Shown here one piece after another: positions 1 through 7,997 of a stretch of 64,000 bases of DNA. Every line of letters begins with the position of its first letter. Positions within the stretch are counted from its first letter, which is position 1. The stretch is from a virus: positions 1-64,000 of IMG/VR virus record IMGVR_UViG_3300042892_004737; one strand, written 5' to 3'. A model generated the notes under the pieces. The model made no database searches. It had not been told where the DNA came from and saw only the letters and a list, made by a program, of their open reading frames with translations. A program made the position numbers and the translations under genes.

Positions 1-14
1 GTTTCCGAGGCGGC

Positions 15-344
15 ATGAAGCAGACCTTTCACTACATGCTGGAGGAGGATTTCTCGACTCTCCTCGACATCTCAGGCTATCGCGGAACCCAGTTCAACAG
101 TTCTCCGTGGGCGTTCGAGTTCAGCGGCGTGCGGATGCAACTCGGCTTTGAGCGCGACCGTGGTCTGGCTGGACGCGCTGGGCGGATGAAATGGAACATC
201 GTCCATCCTGAGTTCCGCGTCCTGTTTGAGCCGAACGATATGCCGAGCGTTCCCCCAAAACCCGAGCCCTCCTATGGCTTGGTCGTGAAGGGCGACTACG
301 ACGCCTACCTGAAGTTCATCGCCTACTTGCGACTCGTGCAATGA
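15..344 (+). CDS. Small phage protein of unknown function
   Basis: Not recognised. It has 109 residues from an ATG preceded by GAGG. The protein looks soluble, without a signal peptide or membrane segment. Its last residues (DYDAYLKFIAYLRLVQ) resemble the short aromatic/Leu C-terminal motif that recurs in other small proteins of this window. It overlaps the next gene by ATGA, so the two are probably translated as a coupled pair. Confidence 0.7.
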   Translation: MKQTFHYMLEEDFSTLLDISGYRGTQFNSSPWAFEFSGVRMQLGFERDRGLAGRAGRMKWNIVHPEFRVLFEPNDMPSVPPKPEPSYGLVVKGDYDAYLKFIAYLRLVQ

Positions 345-796
345 TCGACCCCATGCCCTTCATCGCCTTGATCGACAAGGCCTACGAGGATTGCTGGCAC
401 AACGCCCTCTTGGACAGTCGAGCGTGGGCGAAGATGTTCTACGCGGTAACCCCCGTGGTTTTCGAGCCAGGGCAGTGCCCAAGCATTCGAAGCTCAGTGA
501 TAGTTAACGTCGGGCATGTAGCCGACCATACCTACTATCGAATCGATCAACAGATCATCACCGACCCCGACCATAAAAACTACATGCCTCTGCCGCGTCG
601 GTTCAACGAGGTCGTCAGCGGCGGCAACTACCGATACATGATCGTGCACGAAGAGTTCTGCTTCGGCGTTGACGTAGCCGGTCCCAGCCGTCCCCTCGAA
701 ATCACACTGGTGGGCAACCATGCCGCCTTCGAAAAGTTCGTCGTCCTCATCCAGCTTGATGCGGATTCGGAAGATATGATCAAAAGCGGTTATTGA
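341..796 (+). CDS. Phage protein of unknown function
   Basis: Not recognised. It has 151 residues and its start overlaps the previous stop (ATGA). The C-terminus (EITLVGNHAAFEKFVVLIQLD) has the same layout as the upstream gene: a beta strand, then an A/F-rich helix. This suggests the two are distant paralogues. No catalytic motif is seen. Confidence 0.7.
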   Translation: MIDPMPFIALIDKAYEDCWHNALLDSRAWAKMFYAVTPVVFEPGQCPSIRSSVIVNVGHVADHTYYRIDQQIITDPDHKNYMPLPRRFNEVVSGGNYRYMIVHEEFCFGVDVAGPSRPLEITLVGNHAAFEKFVVLIQLDADSEDMIKSGY

Positions 797-815
797 CCTA
801 TCTGGTGACCTGACG

Positions 816-823
816 TATAAATA
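816..823 (+). promoter_or_regulatory. TATAAATA late-promoter-like box
   Basis: A full T4 late consensus TATAAATA, 5 bases before an ATG at 829 that opens only an 11-codon frame. It lies upstream of the tRNA-Arg/tRNA-Met pair and may drive them. The promoter role is inferred from the repeated use of this box elsewhere in the window. Confidence 0.5.
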
Positions 824-916
824 CTCCTATGAAGACGCGCTCCAACAGGCTGAGACGAATATAACTCCTTCCCGGAGTTCGTCCGCGCGCGTCTGCCGCT
901 CCCCGAACCCTCCCGT

Positions 917-992
917 GTATCCGTAGCTCAATTGGAAGAGCAACGACCTTCTAAGTCGTCGGTTGCAGGTTCGAGCCCTGCCGGATATGCCA
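917..992 (+). tRNA. tRNA-Arg(UCU)
   Basis: Complete cloverleaf: acceptor GTATCCG/CGGATAT, D-arm GCTC..GAGC, anticodon stem ACGAC/GTCGT with loop CTTCTAA (anticodon TCT), T-loop TTCGAGC, discriminator G, encoded CCA. Reads AGA. Confidence 0.95.
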
Positions 993-993
993 T

Positions 994-1068
994 GCGCCTG
1001 TAGTTCAATGGTAGAACCATCACCTCATAAGTGATCAGTTGTCAGTTCGAGTCTGGCCGGGCGCACCA
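994..1068 (+). tRNA. tRNA-Met(CAU)
   Basis: Acceptor GCGCCTG/CGGGCGC, anticodon stem ATCAC/GTGAT with loop CTCATAA (anticodon CAT), T-loop TTCGAGT, encoded CCA. It starts one base after the preceding tRNA. Elongator Met is likely, but an Ile tRNA with lysidine at C34 cannot be excluded. The converging endonuclease gene ends inside its 3' half. Confidence 0.9.
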
Positions 1069-1565
1069 TTCTTTTTCCGAAGCTTGGCTTCCTGGATTGC
1101 GCGGATGTGCTCGGGGGATTTTTTCTTTCCCTTGTTCATCCGGCCACCCTTCCTTCCATTCTCGGAAAGTTTGGAGATATTCTCTGGGTTTGCGTGGAAC
1201 GCGGCAATTCCTTTTCGCCCCCATTCGGACTTAGAGGCGAGGTCGTATTTCTCAGCTTGCGCTAGTGCACCTCGCCGAGCGATCTCAGATGTGAAACCTC
1301 CCGCTCCTCCGACGCCCATATTGTAGTTGTTTCGATCTCCCAGACACTCTTGAATAATGGACCGCTCCATGGCGAACATTTCTTCAGAAGTTTCAAACAC
1401 ATGGAGTATTTCTTTGGAGAAACTATCTATACCGTGCTTACGAATAGCTTCTTTGATGGCTCTACCACTTCCCATATATGAGTCTCGTAGGTTCTCAGTC
1501 TGGTGAGCACCCACATAAAACTTACCGTTCGTCAGATTTGTTATCCGGTATACAGTATAAAACAC
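1035..1565 (-). CDS. GIY-YIG homing endonuclease with NUMOD3 motif
   Basis: 176 residues from a GTG start. The N-terminus carries the GIY-YIG signature in the form TVYRITNLTNGKFYVGAHQT (residues 3-22), followed by a catalytic-type Glu region (MERSII). The C-terminal half has the GRKGG..NKGKKKSPEH repeat typical of NUMOD3 DNA-binding motifs. Such enzymes cut DNA to spread themselves or neighbouring introns. The last 11 codons and the stop lie antisense within the tRNA-Met gene, so the insertion reused tRNA sequence. A TAAATA box sits 4 bases before the GTG. No intron was found around it, so it is probably free-standing. Confidence 0.9.
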   Translation of the reverse strand: MFYTVYRITNLTNGKFYVGAHQTENLRDSYMGSGRAIKEAIRKHGIDSFSKEILHVFETSEEMFAMERSIIQECLGDRNNYNMGVGGAGGFTSEIARRGALAQAEKYDLASKSEWGRKGIAAFHANPENISKLSENGRKGGRMNKGKKKSPEHIRAIQEAKLRKKNGAPGQTRTDN

Positions 1566-1569
1566 CCAA

Positions 1570-1575
1570 TATTTA
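1570..1575 (-). promoter_or_regulatory. TAAATA late-type box, GIY-YIG gene
   Basis: TAAATA on the minus strand, exactly 4 bases before the GTG start at 1565. The spacing matches the other TAAATA boxes here. Confidence 0.5.
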
Positions 1576-1666
1576 GCAGGCGTGAGGCACCACGAAGGAT
1601 TTATACACCTTTAGCAGCCGAGAGATACTCGGTTCGTGCAGGGCTCGATTCCCTGGTCTGCTACCA
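1575..1666 (+). tRNA. tRNA-like element with long variable arm, anticodon unclear (UAU?)
   Basis: Acceptor AGCAGGC/GTCTGCT (7 pairs), discriminator A and CCA are encoded, and the T-arm CAGGG/CCCTG has loop CTCGATT. The D-arm is minimal (GTG/CAC). One reading gives an anticodon arm AAGGA/ACCTT with loop TTTATAC (TAT) plus a long variable arm CCGAG/CTCGG. Another reading gives loop GAGATAC (GAT) with an over-long D region. It could be a degenerate tRNA. Confidence 0.4.
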
Positions 1667-1677
1667 TTTTTATTTAC

Positions 1678-1705
1678 TTGACAAGTTTCCAGAGCCGTCT
1701 ATGTT
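1678..1705 (+). promoter_or_regulatory. Sigma-70-like promoter
   Basis: TTGACA at 1678-1683, 16-base spacer, TATGTT at 1700-1705. It precedes the three-gene operon starting at 1733, which has an AGGAG ribosome-binding site. Confidence 0.6.
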
Positions 1706-1732
1706 GGGTTCAACACCGGCAGGAGATTTTTC

Positions 1733-1951
1733 ATGTATACCGTTGGCCAACTCGTCGAAGGTGAACGCTACAACGACAAGGGTCAGACCGAGATCGTCAC
1801 CGGTCCCTTCGCCTTCCGCACCGACGAGCCTGGAGAAATGATTCAGGACATCGTCGTCAAGATCGACGGGAAGTGCGTCTATCTGGACGAACAGGGCGTC
1901 CGCGTCGCCCCCGAAGGCGCCGTGATCGGCCGCACCATTTGGGAGGGCTAA
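1733..1951 (+). CDS. Small protein of unknown function
   Basis: Not recognised. It has 72 residues, is acidic and beta-rich, and starts MYTVGQLVEGERYNDKGQ, behind an AGGAG site. First gene of a three-gene rightward operon served by the TTGACA promoter at 1678. Confidence 0.7.
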   Translation: MYTVGQLVEGERYNDKGQTEIVTGPFAFRTDEPGEMIQDIVVKIDGKCVYLDEQGVRVAPEGAVIGRTIWEG

Positions 1952-1954
1952 GGA

Positions 1955-2149
1955 ATGGCCAACGCAGCAGACACCGCCGCTGGCCAGTCCATCGTCGGCC
2001 AGACCATCACCGCCGTGGAGGTCGAGGGAAACCCGATGGTCTCGCACGGCATTCGCATCACCCTGTCGAACGGGCGTGAACTCATCATCTATTCGGACGG
2101 TGCTCTCGACGCAGACCACTGGCTCGACATCCGGGAGGAAGCCGCATGA
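1955..2149 (+). CDS. Small protein of unknown function
   Basis: Not recognised. It has 64 residues, starts 3 bases after the previous stop behind AAGGA, and overlaps the next gene by ATGA. The sequence GIRITLSNGRELIIYSDG suggests a small beta-sheet domain. Confidence 0.7.
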   Translation: MANAADTAAGQSIVGQTITAVEVEGNPMVSHGIRITLSNGRELIIYSDGALDADHWLDIREEAA

Positions 2150-2574
2150 CCCCGATCAACATCGACCCCGCCAATGGCCGCATCGAGTTCTACACCGTGA
2201 ACGGCATGGGGGCCACGCTGGTCGCCCTGCTGGATGACTACGAGATCATCGAGCGGGCCCAGCGCGTCATGTTCCGGGGCCTCGACGGCACCGGCCGCCT
2301 CGTGGCCATCAACGACCAGATGATCAACACCCTGATCGACATCCACAACTTCCTTCAGAGCATCACTGGGTTCGGCACTCTCATCGGCGGCGTTTCGAAC
2401 GCTCCGCTGAAGCGCACCGATGGGTTCACCGCTCTTCCGTTTGTCCGGGGCTGCCTGTTTGACCCGTGGCTGTATGCACAGGACGAGGCCTATCAGCAGG
2501 CCGCCGTGCTTGGCATCCGCAAGGCCCAGATCGCTGTCCAGCACCGCATCGAATATCTGGTGAAAAATGCCTAG
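2146..2574 (+). CDS. Phage protein of unknown function
   Basis: Not recognised. It has 142 residues, coupled to the previous gene by ATGA. No motif is seen. It ends 4 bases into the converging gene at 2571-2861, so the two stops overlap. Confidence 0.7.
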   Translation: MTPINIDPANGRIEFYTVNGMGATLVALLDDYEIIERAQRVMFRGLDGTGRLVAINDQMINTLIDIHNFLQSITGFGTLIGGVSNAPLKRTDGFTALPFVRGCLFDPWLYAQDEAYQQAAVLGIRKAQIAVQHRIEYLVKNA

Positions 2575-2861
2575 GTGAGGAGGAACATCACCTTCGTGAG
2601 GTCTTTGGAGAACTGGCTCTCGGTGTCGAACTCGACCATGTTGCCAACGAATCTCCAGTCCTCGCAGGTGATGTTTCCACGCCGCCCCATCTGCGAGATG
2701 GTGAGGTCGATACCAGACACGATCATTCGATATTCCCAGAACGGCGTGCGCCGTTTCTGCGCCAGTTTATGTTCGATGCGATGCTCCTCAAGGGCCCGCT
2801 CGAACAGGAGGGTGGCGATTTCAAGTTCAGCCGGTGTGGCCATGCGTTGGGTTTGAAACAT
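2571..2861 (-). CDS. Small protein of unknown function
   Basis: Not recognised. It has 96 residues from the ATG opening MFQTQRMATPAEL. The first half is helical and charged (FERALEEHRIEHKLAQ). A single leftward gene between rightward operons, with an AT-rich TTTATAG stretch just upstream as a possible -10. A longer in-frame extension upstream is judged non-coding. Confidence 0.6.
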   Translation of the reverse strand: MFQTQRMATPAELEIATLLFERALEEHRIEHKLAQKRRTPFWEYRMIVSGIDLTISQMGRRGNITCEDWRFVGNMVEFDTESQFSKDLTKVMFLLT

Positions 2862-2958
2862 GGGGAAACTATAAAGGATTTGGTTGGCGACTGCTATAAA
2901 AGCATTTTGACAGTACCCGGATGGTTCCTCTAAAAGGGGTTCTCTTTCGGGGCACCAA

Positions 2959-3294
2959 ATGACCAACCAAGAACTCAACCAACAGAGCCTGCCAATCTGT
3001 GCGGCTCTGGAGAAATCGTTCCGCGAAACTCCAAACCTGTGGAAGCGGACGAGCCTCCACCGGGTTGAGCGCGAAGACGGTCTCTGGGTCGAGCACAACG
3101 TCCCCGGAGAGAACTCCAGTGTGTTCTGGATTGGAACCTCGGGGCAATGGTCTCCTATCATCTGTCATGACATTTCGGCTCAGATGCTGGGCTCGATCTA
3201 CATGGGCGGCAAAGTAGCCGCCCTGGCTCGCACCATACTGGGCCGTCCTCGCGAAGACATTCTCGTCGAGGTCAACGCCTTGCTGGGTATCTGA
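2959..3294 (+). CDS. Phage protein of unknown function
   Basis: Not recognised. It has 111 residues and includes WVEHNVPGENSSVFWIGTSG, a compact Gly/Trp-rich region. A TTGACA at 2907-2912 may provide its promoter, although the -10 is poor. The next gene starts one base after its stop. Confidence 0.65.
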   Translation: MTNQELNQQSLPICAALEKSFRETPNLWKRTSLHRVEREDGLWVEHNVPGENSSVFWIGTSGQWSPIICHDISAQMLGSIYMGGKVAALARTILGRPREDILVEVNALLGI

Positions 3295-3295
3295 G

Positions 3296-3553
3296 ATGCA
3301 GCACTCACAGCGTTTCATTCATCGGTTCTGGTGCGACGACCTAAAAGAGGTCACCGAGGTCTTCACCATGCTGGACGGCGTGCTGTTCGACTACACCATT
3401 GAAGCAAAACCATCCTCGGGGATGAATAAACCCTATAGGCGGGCAAAGGAGTACCAATCGGATTGCGAGCACCTCCTCATCCTCACGCTGGACAGCGAGG
3501 TCGAGGAAGCAAAACTTCGGCTGAAACTGAACAAAGATATTGTCAAGCCGTGA
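3296..3553 (+). CDS. Small protein of unknown function
   Basis: Not recognised. It has 85 residues and ends in a charged helical stretch (SEVEEAKLRLKLNKDIVK). It follows the previous gene with a one-base gap and presumably shares its transcript. Confidence 0.65.
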   Translation: MQHSQRFIHRFWCDDLKEVTEVFTMLDGVLFDYTIEAKPSSGMNKPYRRAKEYQSDCEHLLILTLDSEVEEAKLRLKLNKDIVKP

Positions 3554-3623
3554 CGGCGGGCGTAGAGTGCTTGCACGGCAACTGGGATAGACCCGTCCGC
3601 CGCCATACATGGCAGGATTTGTT

Positions 3624-4652
3624 ATGACCTTCAGAATACCGGTGGCTGACGCCGCCCTCCGCGCTGACATCCTCGATCTCAGCCGCCAAAATAACCTCCA
3701 CACCCTCAGCCCCTGGTTCGCCGCCCAACTGGACGCGCAGATCGTCAAGGGTCGCTACCTCCCAGAGCACAGCCTCACCTTCATCATGGACTCGCTGGTC
3801 CATCGTCTGACCGGCTACCGCATCCAAACCGGCACCGAAACCGTCGTGCTCGGCATGTCGGGCGGCGTCGATTCGGCCGTTGTCGCTGCGCTGTTCAAAC
3901 GTGCCGGATACCGGGTGGTCGGCTTCACGCTGCCCATCCACCAGAACCCCGAGGAAACCGAACGCGGCATCGAAACCTGCCGGGCCCTCGGCCTCGAACA
4001 CATGAACGTCGATCTCACCGAACTCTATGACGCGACGCTGAAGAGCCTCGGCGATTTCGATCTCGCCCACGAGGAAGACCCCGACCAGGAAGTCCGCGTT
4101 CGTCGCGGCAACGTCCGGGCCCGTCTGCGGATGATCACCCTCTACAACTGGGCCCGCAAGCTCCGTGGTTTCGTGGCCTCGACCGACAACTGGTCGGAAC
4201 TCGTTGCCGGGTTCTGGACCGTGCACGGCGACGTCGGCGACGTGGCCCCCATCCAGTCGCTGCTGAAATCGTGGGAAGTCCCCGCGCTGGCTCGTCGTCT
4301 CGGCGTGCCGGAAGCGACGTGGCGCGCGACGCCGACCGATGGTCTGGCCGTTCTTGCGGGTGGCGATGAAGCCCAACTCGGCGCCACCTATCTGGAATGG
4401 GACCTGATGGTCCTGGCCATTCAGGATGTCCTCGAAAGCACGACCGGCCCGATGGACGATGCTCGTCTGCGCGCCGCCCTGAAGCTCGGCAACTCGAAGG
4501 ATTTGACGATCTTCAATAACGTCACCGGCCGCATCGGCGGAAGCTGGTTCAAGCGCAAGAACCCGCTCAACTTCGACCACCCCATGATGCCGCGCCTTCA
4601 GGCTATCGACGATCTCGACCTCCGTCTGTTCGTGCCGCCTTCGGCTCGATAA
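3624..4652 (+). CDS. nadE: NAD+ synthetase, ammonia-dependent type
   Basis: Catalyses the last step of NAD+ synthesis: nicotinic acid adenine dinucleotide + ATP + NH3 to NAD+. 342 residues. The PP-loop SGGVDS is at residues 79-84. The family motifs RGNVRARLRM, STDNWSELVAGFWTVHGD and ATPTDGL follow in order. No glutaminase domain is present, so it should use free ammonia. The start was taken at MTFRIPV because AGGA lies 7 bases upstream. An ATG at 3609 would add five residues. With PncA, PncB and the NMNAT-Nudix protein on the other strand it completes the deamidating (Preiss-Handler) route. Confidence 0.95.
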   Translation: MTFRIPVADAALRADILDLSRQNNLHTLSPWFAAQLDAQIVKGRYLPEHSLTFIMDSLVHRLTGYRIQTGTETVVLGMSGGVDSAVVAALFKRAGYRVVGFTLPIHQNPEETERGIETCRALGLEHMNVDLTELYDATLKSLGDFDLAHEEDPDQEVRVRRGNVRARLRMITLYNWARKLRGFVASTDNWSELVAGFWTVHGDVGDVAPIQSLLKSWEVPALARRLGVPEATWRATPTDGLAVLAGGDEAQLGATYLEWDLMVLAIQDVLESTTGPMDDARLRAALKLGNSKDLTIFNNVTGRIGGSWFKRKNPLNFDHPMMPRLQAIDDLDLRLFVPPSAR

Positions 4653-4677
4653 GTCATCCATTTTTTGGAGATATTGA

Positions 4678-5376
4678 GTGCCCGCATTGAAAATCCTCGT
4701 TGCCCACGAGGGCAAAACGCAAGGCCTCTCCGAGTGGGCTCGCGAAACCGGCATCCACCGCCACACCCTGTATATCCGTTGGCGGCGCGGCATGCGGGGA
4801 GATCGCCTGTTCCGTCCCGACTCCCTCATCCATGACCCCTGGCACGCCACAAGCCTTCTGACATTCAACGGCGAGACGATGTCAACGCCCAACTGGGGCG
4901 ACCGCTACGGCATCGGCGGCGAGGTTATTCGTTCCCGGTTGGGGCGCGGATGGACGACCGAGGAGGCAATCACCACGCCACTCGGTGAGAGCCCAGAACG
5001 CGTTCAGAGACTTCGCAAGAGCGCGAACATGATCACGGTCGATGACGAGACCCTGAACAGGACCCAGTGGGGCAAGACCAAGGGCTTCAATCGCGGCACC
5101 ATACCGAATCGTCTCCTGCGCGGCTGGTCGATTGAGGAAGCCTTGAACAAACCCAAGAGCAAGCAGGGGCGGCCCCTCGGTCCATCGAAAAGCATCGAAT
5201 ATGACGGGAAGAACCTGACGCAAGCCGCGTGGGCGCGCGAGCTAGGATGCAGCCCGGCCGCATTCTCTGTTCGGCTTAAGAAAGGTTGGTCGATGGAGAA
5301 AATCACCACCACGCCGTTCAGCACTACCGGTCCCAAGAAGGGTTCAAAAAATAAACCCAGGGCTCAAATTGCTTGA
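4678..5376 (+). CDS. Repeat-HTH DNA-binding protein
   Basis: 232 residues from a GTG preceded by GGAG. It contains about four copies of a 45-residue unit that reads roughly W-x-R/D-x-x-G-(I/C)-x-x-x-x-(I/F)-x-x-R-L-x-x-G-W-(S/T)-x-E-x-A-x-x-x-P. Examples are SRLGRGWTTEEAITTP, NRLLRGWSIEEALNKP and VRLKKGWSMEKITTTP. These look like helix-turn-helix modules of the sort attached to phage homing endonucleases. No nuclease domain is seen, so it may be a stand-alone DNA binder or an endonuclease remnant. It ends in a basic tail (KKGSKNKPR). Confidence 0.7.
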   Translation: MPALKILVAHEGKTQGLSEWARETGIHRHTLYIRWRRGMRGDRLFRPDSLIHDPWHATSLLTFNGETMSTPNWGDRYGIGGEVIRSRLGRGWTTEEAITTPLGESPERVQRLRKSANMITVDDETLNRTQWGKTKGFNRGTIPNRLLRGWSIEEALNKPKSKQGRPLGPSKSIEYDGKNLTQAAWARELGCSPAAFSVRLKKGWSMEKITTTPFSTTGPKKGSKNKPRAQIA

Positions 5377-5401
5377 CAAGGAGATCGGGCATCCTTAACC
5401 A
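5373..5401 (+). promoter_or_regulatory. Sigma-70-like promoter for a leaderless gene
   Basis: TTGACA 5373-5378, 17-base spacer, TAACCA 5396-5401, then exactly 6 bases to the ATG at 5408. Transcription should therefore start at the start codon. It overlaps the end of the upstream gene. Confidence 0.65.
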
Positions 5402-5407
5402 GTATGG

Positions 5408-6388
5408 ATGCCTGATCGCCTGACAATTGGATACGTGAGGGACGAACTTCGGAACCTCCGTCGCAAGGACAACGCGACGGCGCGGAAGGATGGTCGCTTC
5501 GCAGTCGCCAAGCTCATGCAGGAACTGACGTGGCCCCTGTTCGACAAGCATCCCAAGCTCTCGAAGACCACAGTCGAAAAGGTTCGGCGGCAGTTGATCG
5601 CCCGCGTCGCCGAAACCCTCAACGTGGTCTCGACGCATCACACACGGGTTCGTGTCGCGGGCTTCGAAGGCGTGCTGTCGGACGTTGACGGCTTCTTCTA
5701 TCTGTCGGCCACCACCCACAAGCTGAAGTCGATGGAGGATGAACGGGAGTTCGACGAGGACATCGTTGAGGTCCGATACATGCGGCTCATCTGCGACCGC
5801 CACCGCGTCGTCATCGACGACATCTCGTGCAACCTCACCTTCGCCAAGCATGTGCTGGAACGCCTGATTGAGCGCGGCGCCTGCGAGAGCAAGCCAGTTC
5901 AGTGCCTGATGGGAGGTCTGCCTGAACTCCTCATGCTCGTTCCCCTGTTCGCGTTCGTGAGCCAGAAGCGCGGGGACTTCGGCTGCATGATGCCGTTCCG
6001 CGACGGCCTCCTCCTGGGCAACTACATGTCCACCCACGACACCTGGGAATCCGGCATGCGGGTTCGGGTCATCAGCGACCGCTCCGGGACGAACGTGATC
6101 GACATCCCGGTCGATAATCCGTTCGCGATCAAGGGCGAAGCGGTGTCCATTCGGTTGACGACCTGGGTCAATGCCGAACGGTTGGGCTGGAAGCAGCGTT
6201 GGGCCCGGAACGAGATCGAGGCCCTGACCCGCCGCCATCCCGAAGATATCAAACACTTCACCGCGATGCTGACCATCCCGGAGAGCATGGACTCGCCTCT
6301 GATCGCGGACTCGGTGGTTCCCATCTACGGAGAGTTCCAGGACATCATCCGCCACGACAACTGGCCGGGGCCCCAGAAGTCCTCCTAG
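5408..6388 (+). CDS. Phage protein of unknown function, 326 residues
   Basis: Not recognised. A large soluble protein with a basic N-terminal region (RDELRNLRRKDNATARKDGR). No catalytic motif is seen. It is preceded by a TTGACA promoter that puts the transcript start at its ATG and lacks a ribosome-binding site. Its stop overlaps that of the converging gene at 6385. Confidence 0.7.
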   Translation: MPDRLTIGYVRDELRNLRRKDNATARKDGRFAVAKLMQELTWPLFDKHPKLSKTTVEKVRRQLIARVAETLNVVSTHHTRVRVAGFEGVLSDVDGFFYLSATTHKLKSMEDEREFDEDIVEVRYMRLICDRHRVVIDDISCNLTFAKHVLERLIERGACESKPVQCLMGGLPELLMLVPLFAFVSQKRGDFGCMMPFRDGLLLGNYMSTHDTWESGMRVRVISDRSGTNVIDIPVDNPFAIKGEAVSIRLTTWVNAERLGWKQRWARNEIEALTRRHPEDIKHFTAMLTIPESMDSPLIADSVVPIYGEFQDIIRHDNWPGPQKSS

Positions 6389-6795
6389 AGGCCCTTGTCG
6401 AGCCGCCAGACGCCGTAATAGTGCTCGGGTGGGCCCACGGGAGGCAAATCCACGCGAATGGGCTCAGCGGGCTTCCCTGAGGCTTCCAGCCGCCCCTCCA
6501 TCGCCTTCAAGGTCTCCATGAGGATGATCTTCTTCCCGTAGCGGTCGATGCCGATGCGGGCGATGCGCTTGCGGGCCATCATTCGCGAAATCTTTTTCTT
6601 CCGCCCCTCCTGATAGAGGGGAGTGCCCACGTAGCGAATCCACTGATGCGGCCAGCGGGCACCGTTATCATAGGCGACCTGGACCTCTTCGCCCGACATC
6701 GCTGCGATCTTCACAAGATAGTAAGCGGCCATGACTGCGCAGATGAGCGAGCCCAGACCGGCGACCACAAGGGCGAAGAAGATCACGTAGACCAT
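6385..6795 (-). CDS. Small protein with N-terminal membrane anchor
   Basis: 136 residues. Residues 3-30 (VIFFALVVAGLGSLICAVMA...) form a clear transmembrane segment. The rest is a basic, probably cytoplasmic domain (GRKKKISRMMARKRIARIGIDRYGKK). No family was recognised. It is the last gene of the long leftward block that runs from 19.4 kb. Confidence 0.7.
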   Translation of the reverse strand: MVYVIFFALVVAGLGSLICAVMAAYYLVKIAAMSGEEVQVAYDNGARWPHQWIRYVGTPLYQEGRKKKISRMMARKRIARIGIDRYGKKIILMETLKAMEGRLEASGKPAEPIRVDLPPVGPPEHYYGVWRLDKGL

Positions 6796-6831
6796 TCGCT
6801 ATTGTGGCTTCCAGTCTGGGCTGCTGTCAAA

Positions 6832-7986
6832 TTACGCGGTGGCTTCTTCGAGGGTCGAGGTCGAGATGATCTTTCCCTCGATTCCCTGACTGGACAGCGC
6901 GGTGGCGAGCACGGGCGAGAACGACTTGGCCGCGATGGCGTAGCTGTTCACGTCCTTGGCTTTCTTGCCCTTGATACCGCTCGTCTTCACCGCTGCCTCG
7001 ATGTCGGCGACCTGGACGTCAGTGAAGCCCTTCGGGTTCCTGAAGGCGATCATGTAGGGGAAGTCGGCCAGCACGCCTTTCTTGTCCAGATCGTCGAAGA
7101 CCTTGCGGACACTGGAGCCGAACTCGGCCGTCAGGCGACGGAGGCGTAGGCTGCGTTCGCGCCACGGAGCCAACGGGATGACCTGGATTTCTTCCTTGGT
7201 CATCTTGTCGATCTGGACGGCTTCGAGGGTATCGATGAACGGCCACGTGTCGTCGCCGGACGATGTACGGTCGCGCTCCAACCAGTCCTTGGTCTCGACG
7301 CGGTCCAGCCCGGCGAAATAGCCGGTGAAGTTCATGATCGTCGTCTTGATCTTGCCGAGATCGGTGTGCTTCTTGGCCTTGCCGGTCGTCTTCTCCATCT
7401 CGTAGGGATAGCCCTGACGGGGCTTCCAGCCCGGCGTGACGTTGATGGTGCAGTTCGTCTTGGCGTCGGTCATGTAGCCGAGCCAGCGCGTCGTGCGATA
7501 GTATTCGCCCGTGGCCGCGTCGCGAATGACCCAGAAGGTTTGACGCTCGGGCTCGCCGACCTGTTCCAGATAGGGGGCGAGTTCCGCGTAGGGGAGTTCG
7601 ATGTAGGTGACGCCCTTGTCGTCGGTCTCCGGCCATAGCTGGATGCCCTGGTAGCGGGGATGAAAGCGGTAGCCGGGGGCACCGACGCTGTAGTTGAACT
7701 CATCCCGGAGGGCTCCGAAGTCGTGCTTGATGAGCGCGTCGGTGGTCTGGGCCGGGAAGGTGATGCCCTCGCCGAGAATGCTGAAGGCCGTGAACTTGCC
7801 GATCACGGTCAGGACCGTGCCTGCCGGAATGGTCGCTGTCAGGACTTTCACGGCACGCGATTTCGCCGAACCCATCCCATTGCTCCCGCCCGGCTCAGCC
7901 CAGTGCCGGATTTCGACGTCCTCCATCACCCGCCACTGCGAGTTCGGAATCATCAAAGATTTTTTCGACGGTGTCTTGGTCGCCAT
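6832..7986 (-). CDS. Phage protein of unknown function, 384 residues
   Basis: Not recognised. Start chosen at MATKTPSKKS because it has AGGGA upstream and follows directly after the preceding gene. A longer frame would run through that gene. Basic N-terminus, mixed alpha/beta body (PRYQGIQLWPETDDKGVTY). The C-terminal 60 residues (FTDVQVADIEAAVKTSGIKG) look like a small helical domain. Confidence 0.7.
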   Translation of the reverse strand: MATKTPSKKSLMIPNSQWRVMEDVEIRHWAEPGGSNGMGSAKSRAVKVLTATIPAGTVLTVIGKFTAFSILGEGITFPAQTTDALIKHDFGALRDEFNYSVGAPGYRFHPRYQGIQLWPETDDKGVTYIELPYAELAPYLEQVGEPERQTFWVIRDAATGEYYRTTRWLGYMTDAKTNCTINVTPGWKPRQGYPYEMEKTTGKAKKHTDLGKIKTTIMNFTGYFAGLDRVETKDWLERDRTSSGDDTWPFIDTLEAVQIDKMTKEEIQVIPLAPWRERSLRLRRLTAEFGSSVRKVFDDLDKKGVLADFPYMIAFRNPKGFTDVQVADIEAAVKTSGIKGKKAKDVNSYAIAAKSFSPVLATALSSQGIEGKIISTSTLEEATA

Positions 7987-7997
7987 GGGTGGTCCCT

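Noticed and set aside
829-864. 11-codon frame after TATAAATA
   Set aside because: Too short to support as a gene. The box may serve the tRNA pair.
1035-1234. Rightward frames over 1031-1326 opposite the GIY-YIG gene
   Set aside because: They are antisense shadows of a protein with clear domain motifs and have no ribosome-binding site.
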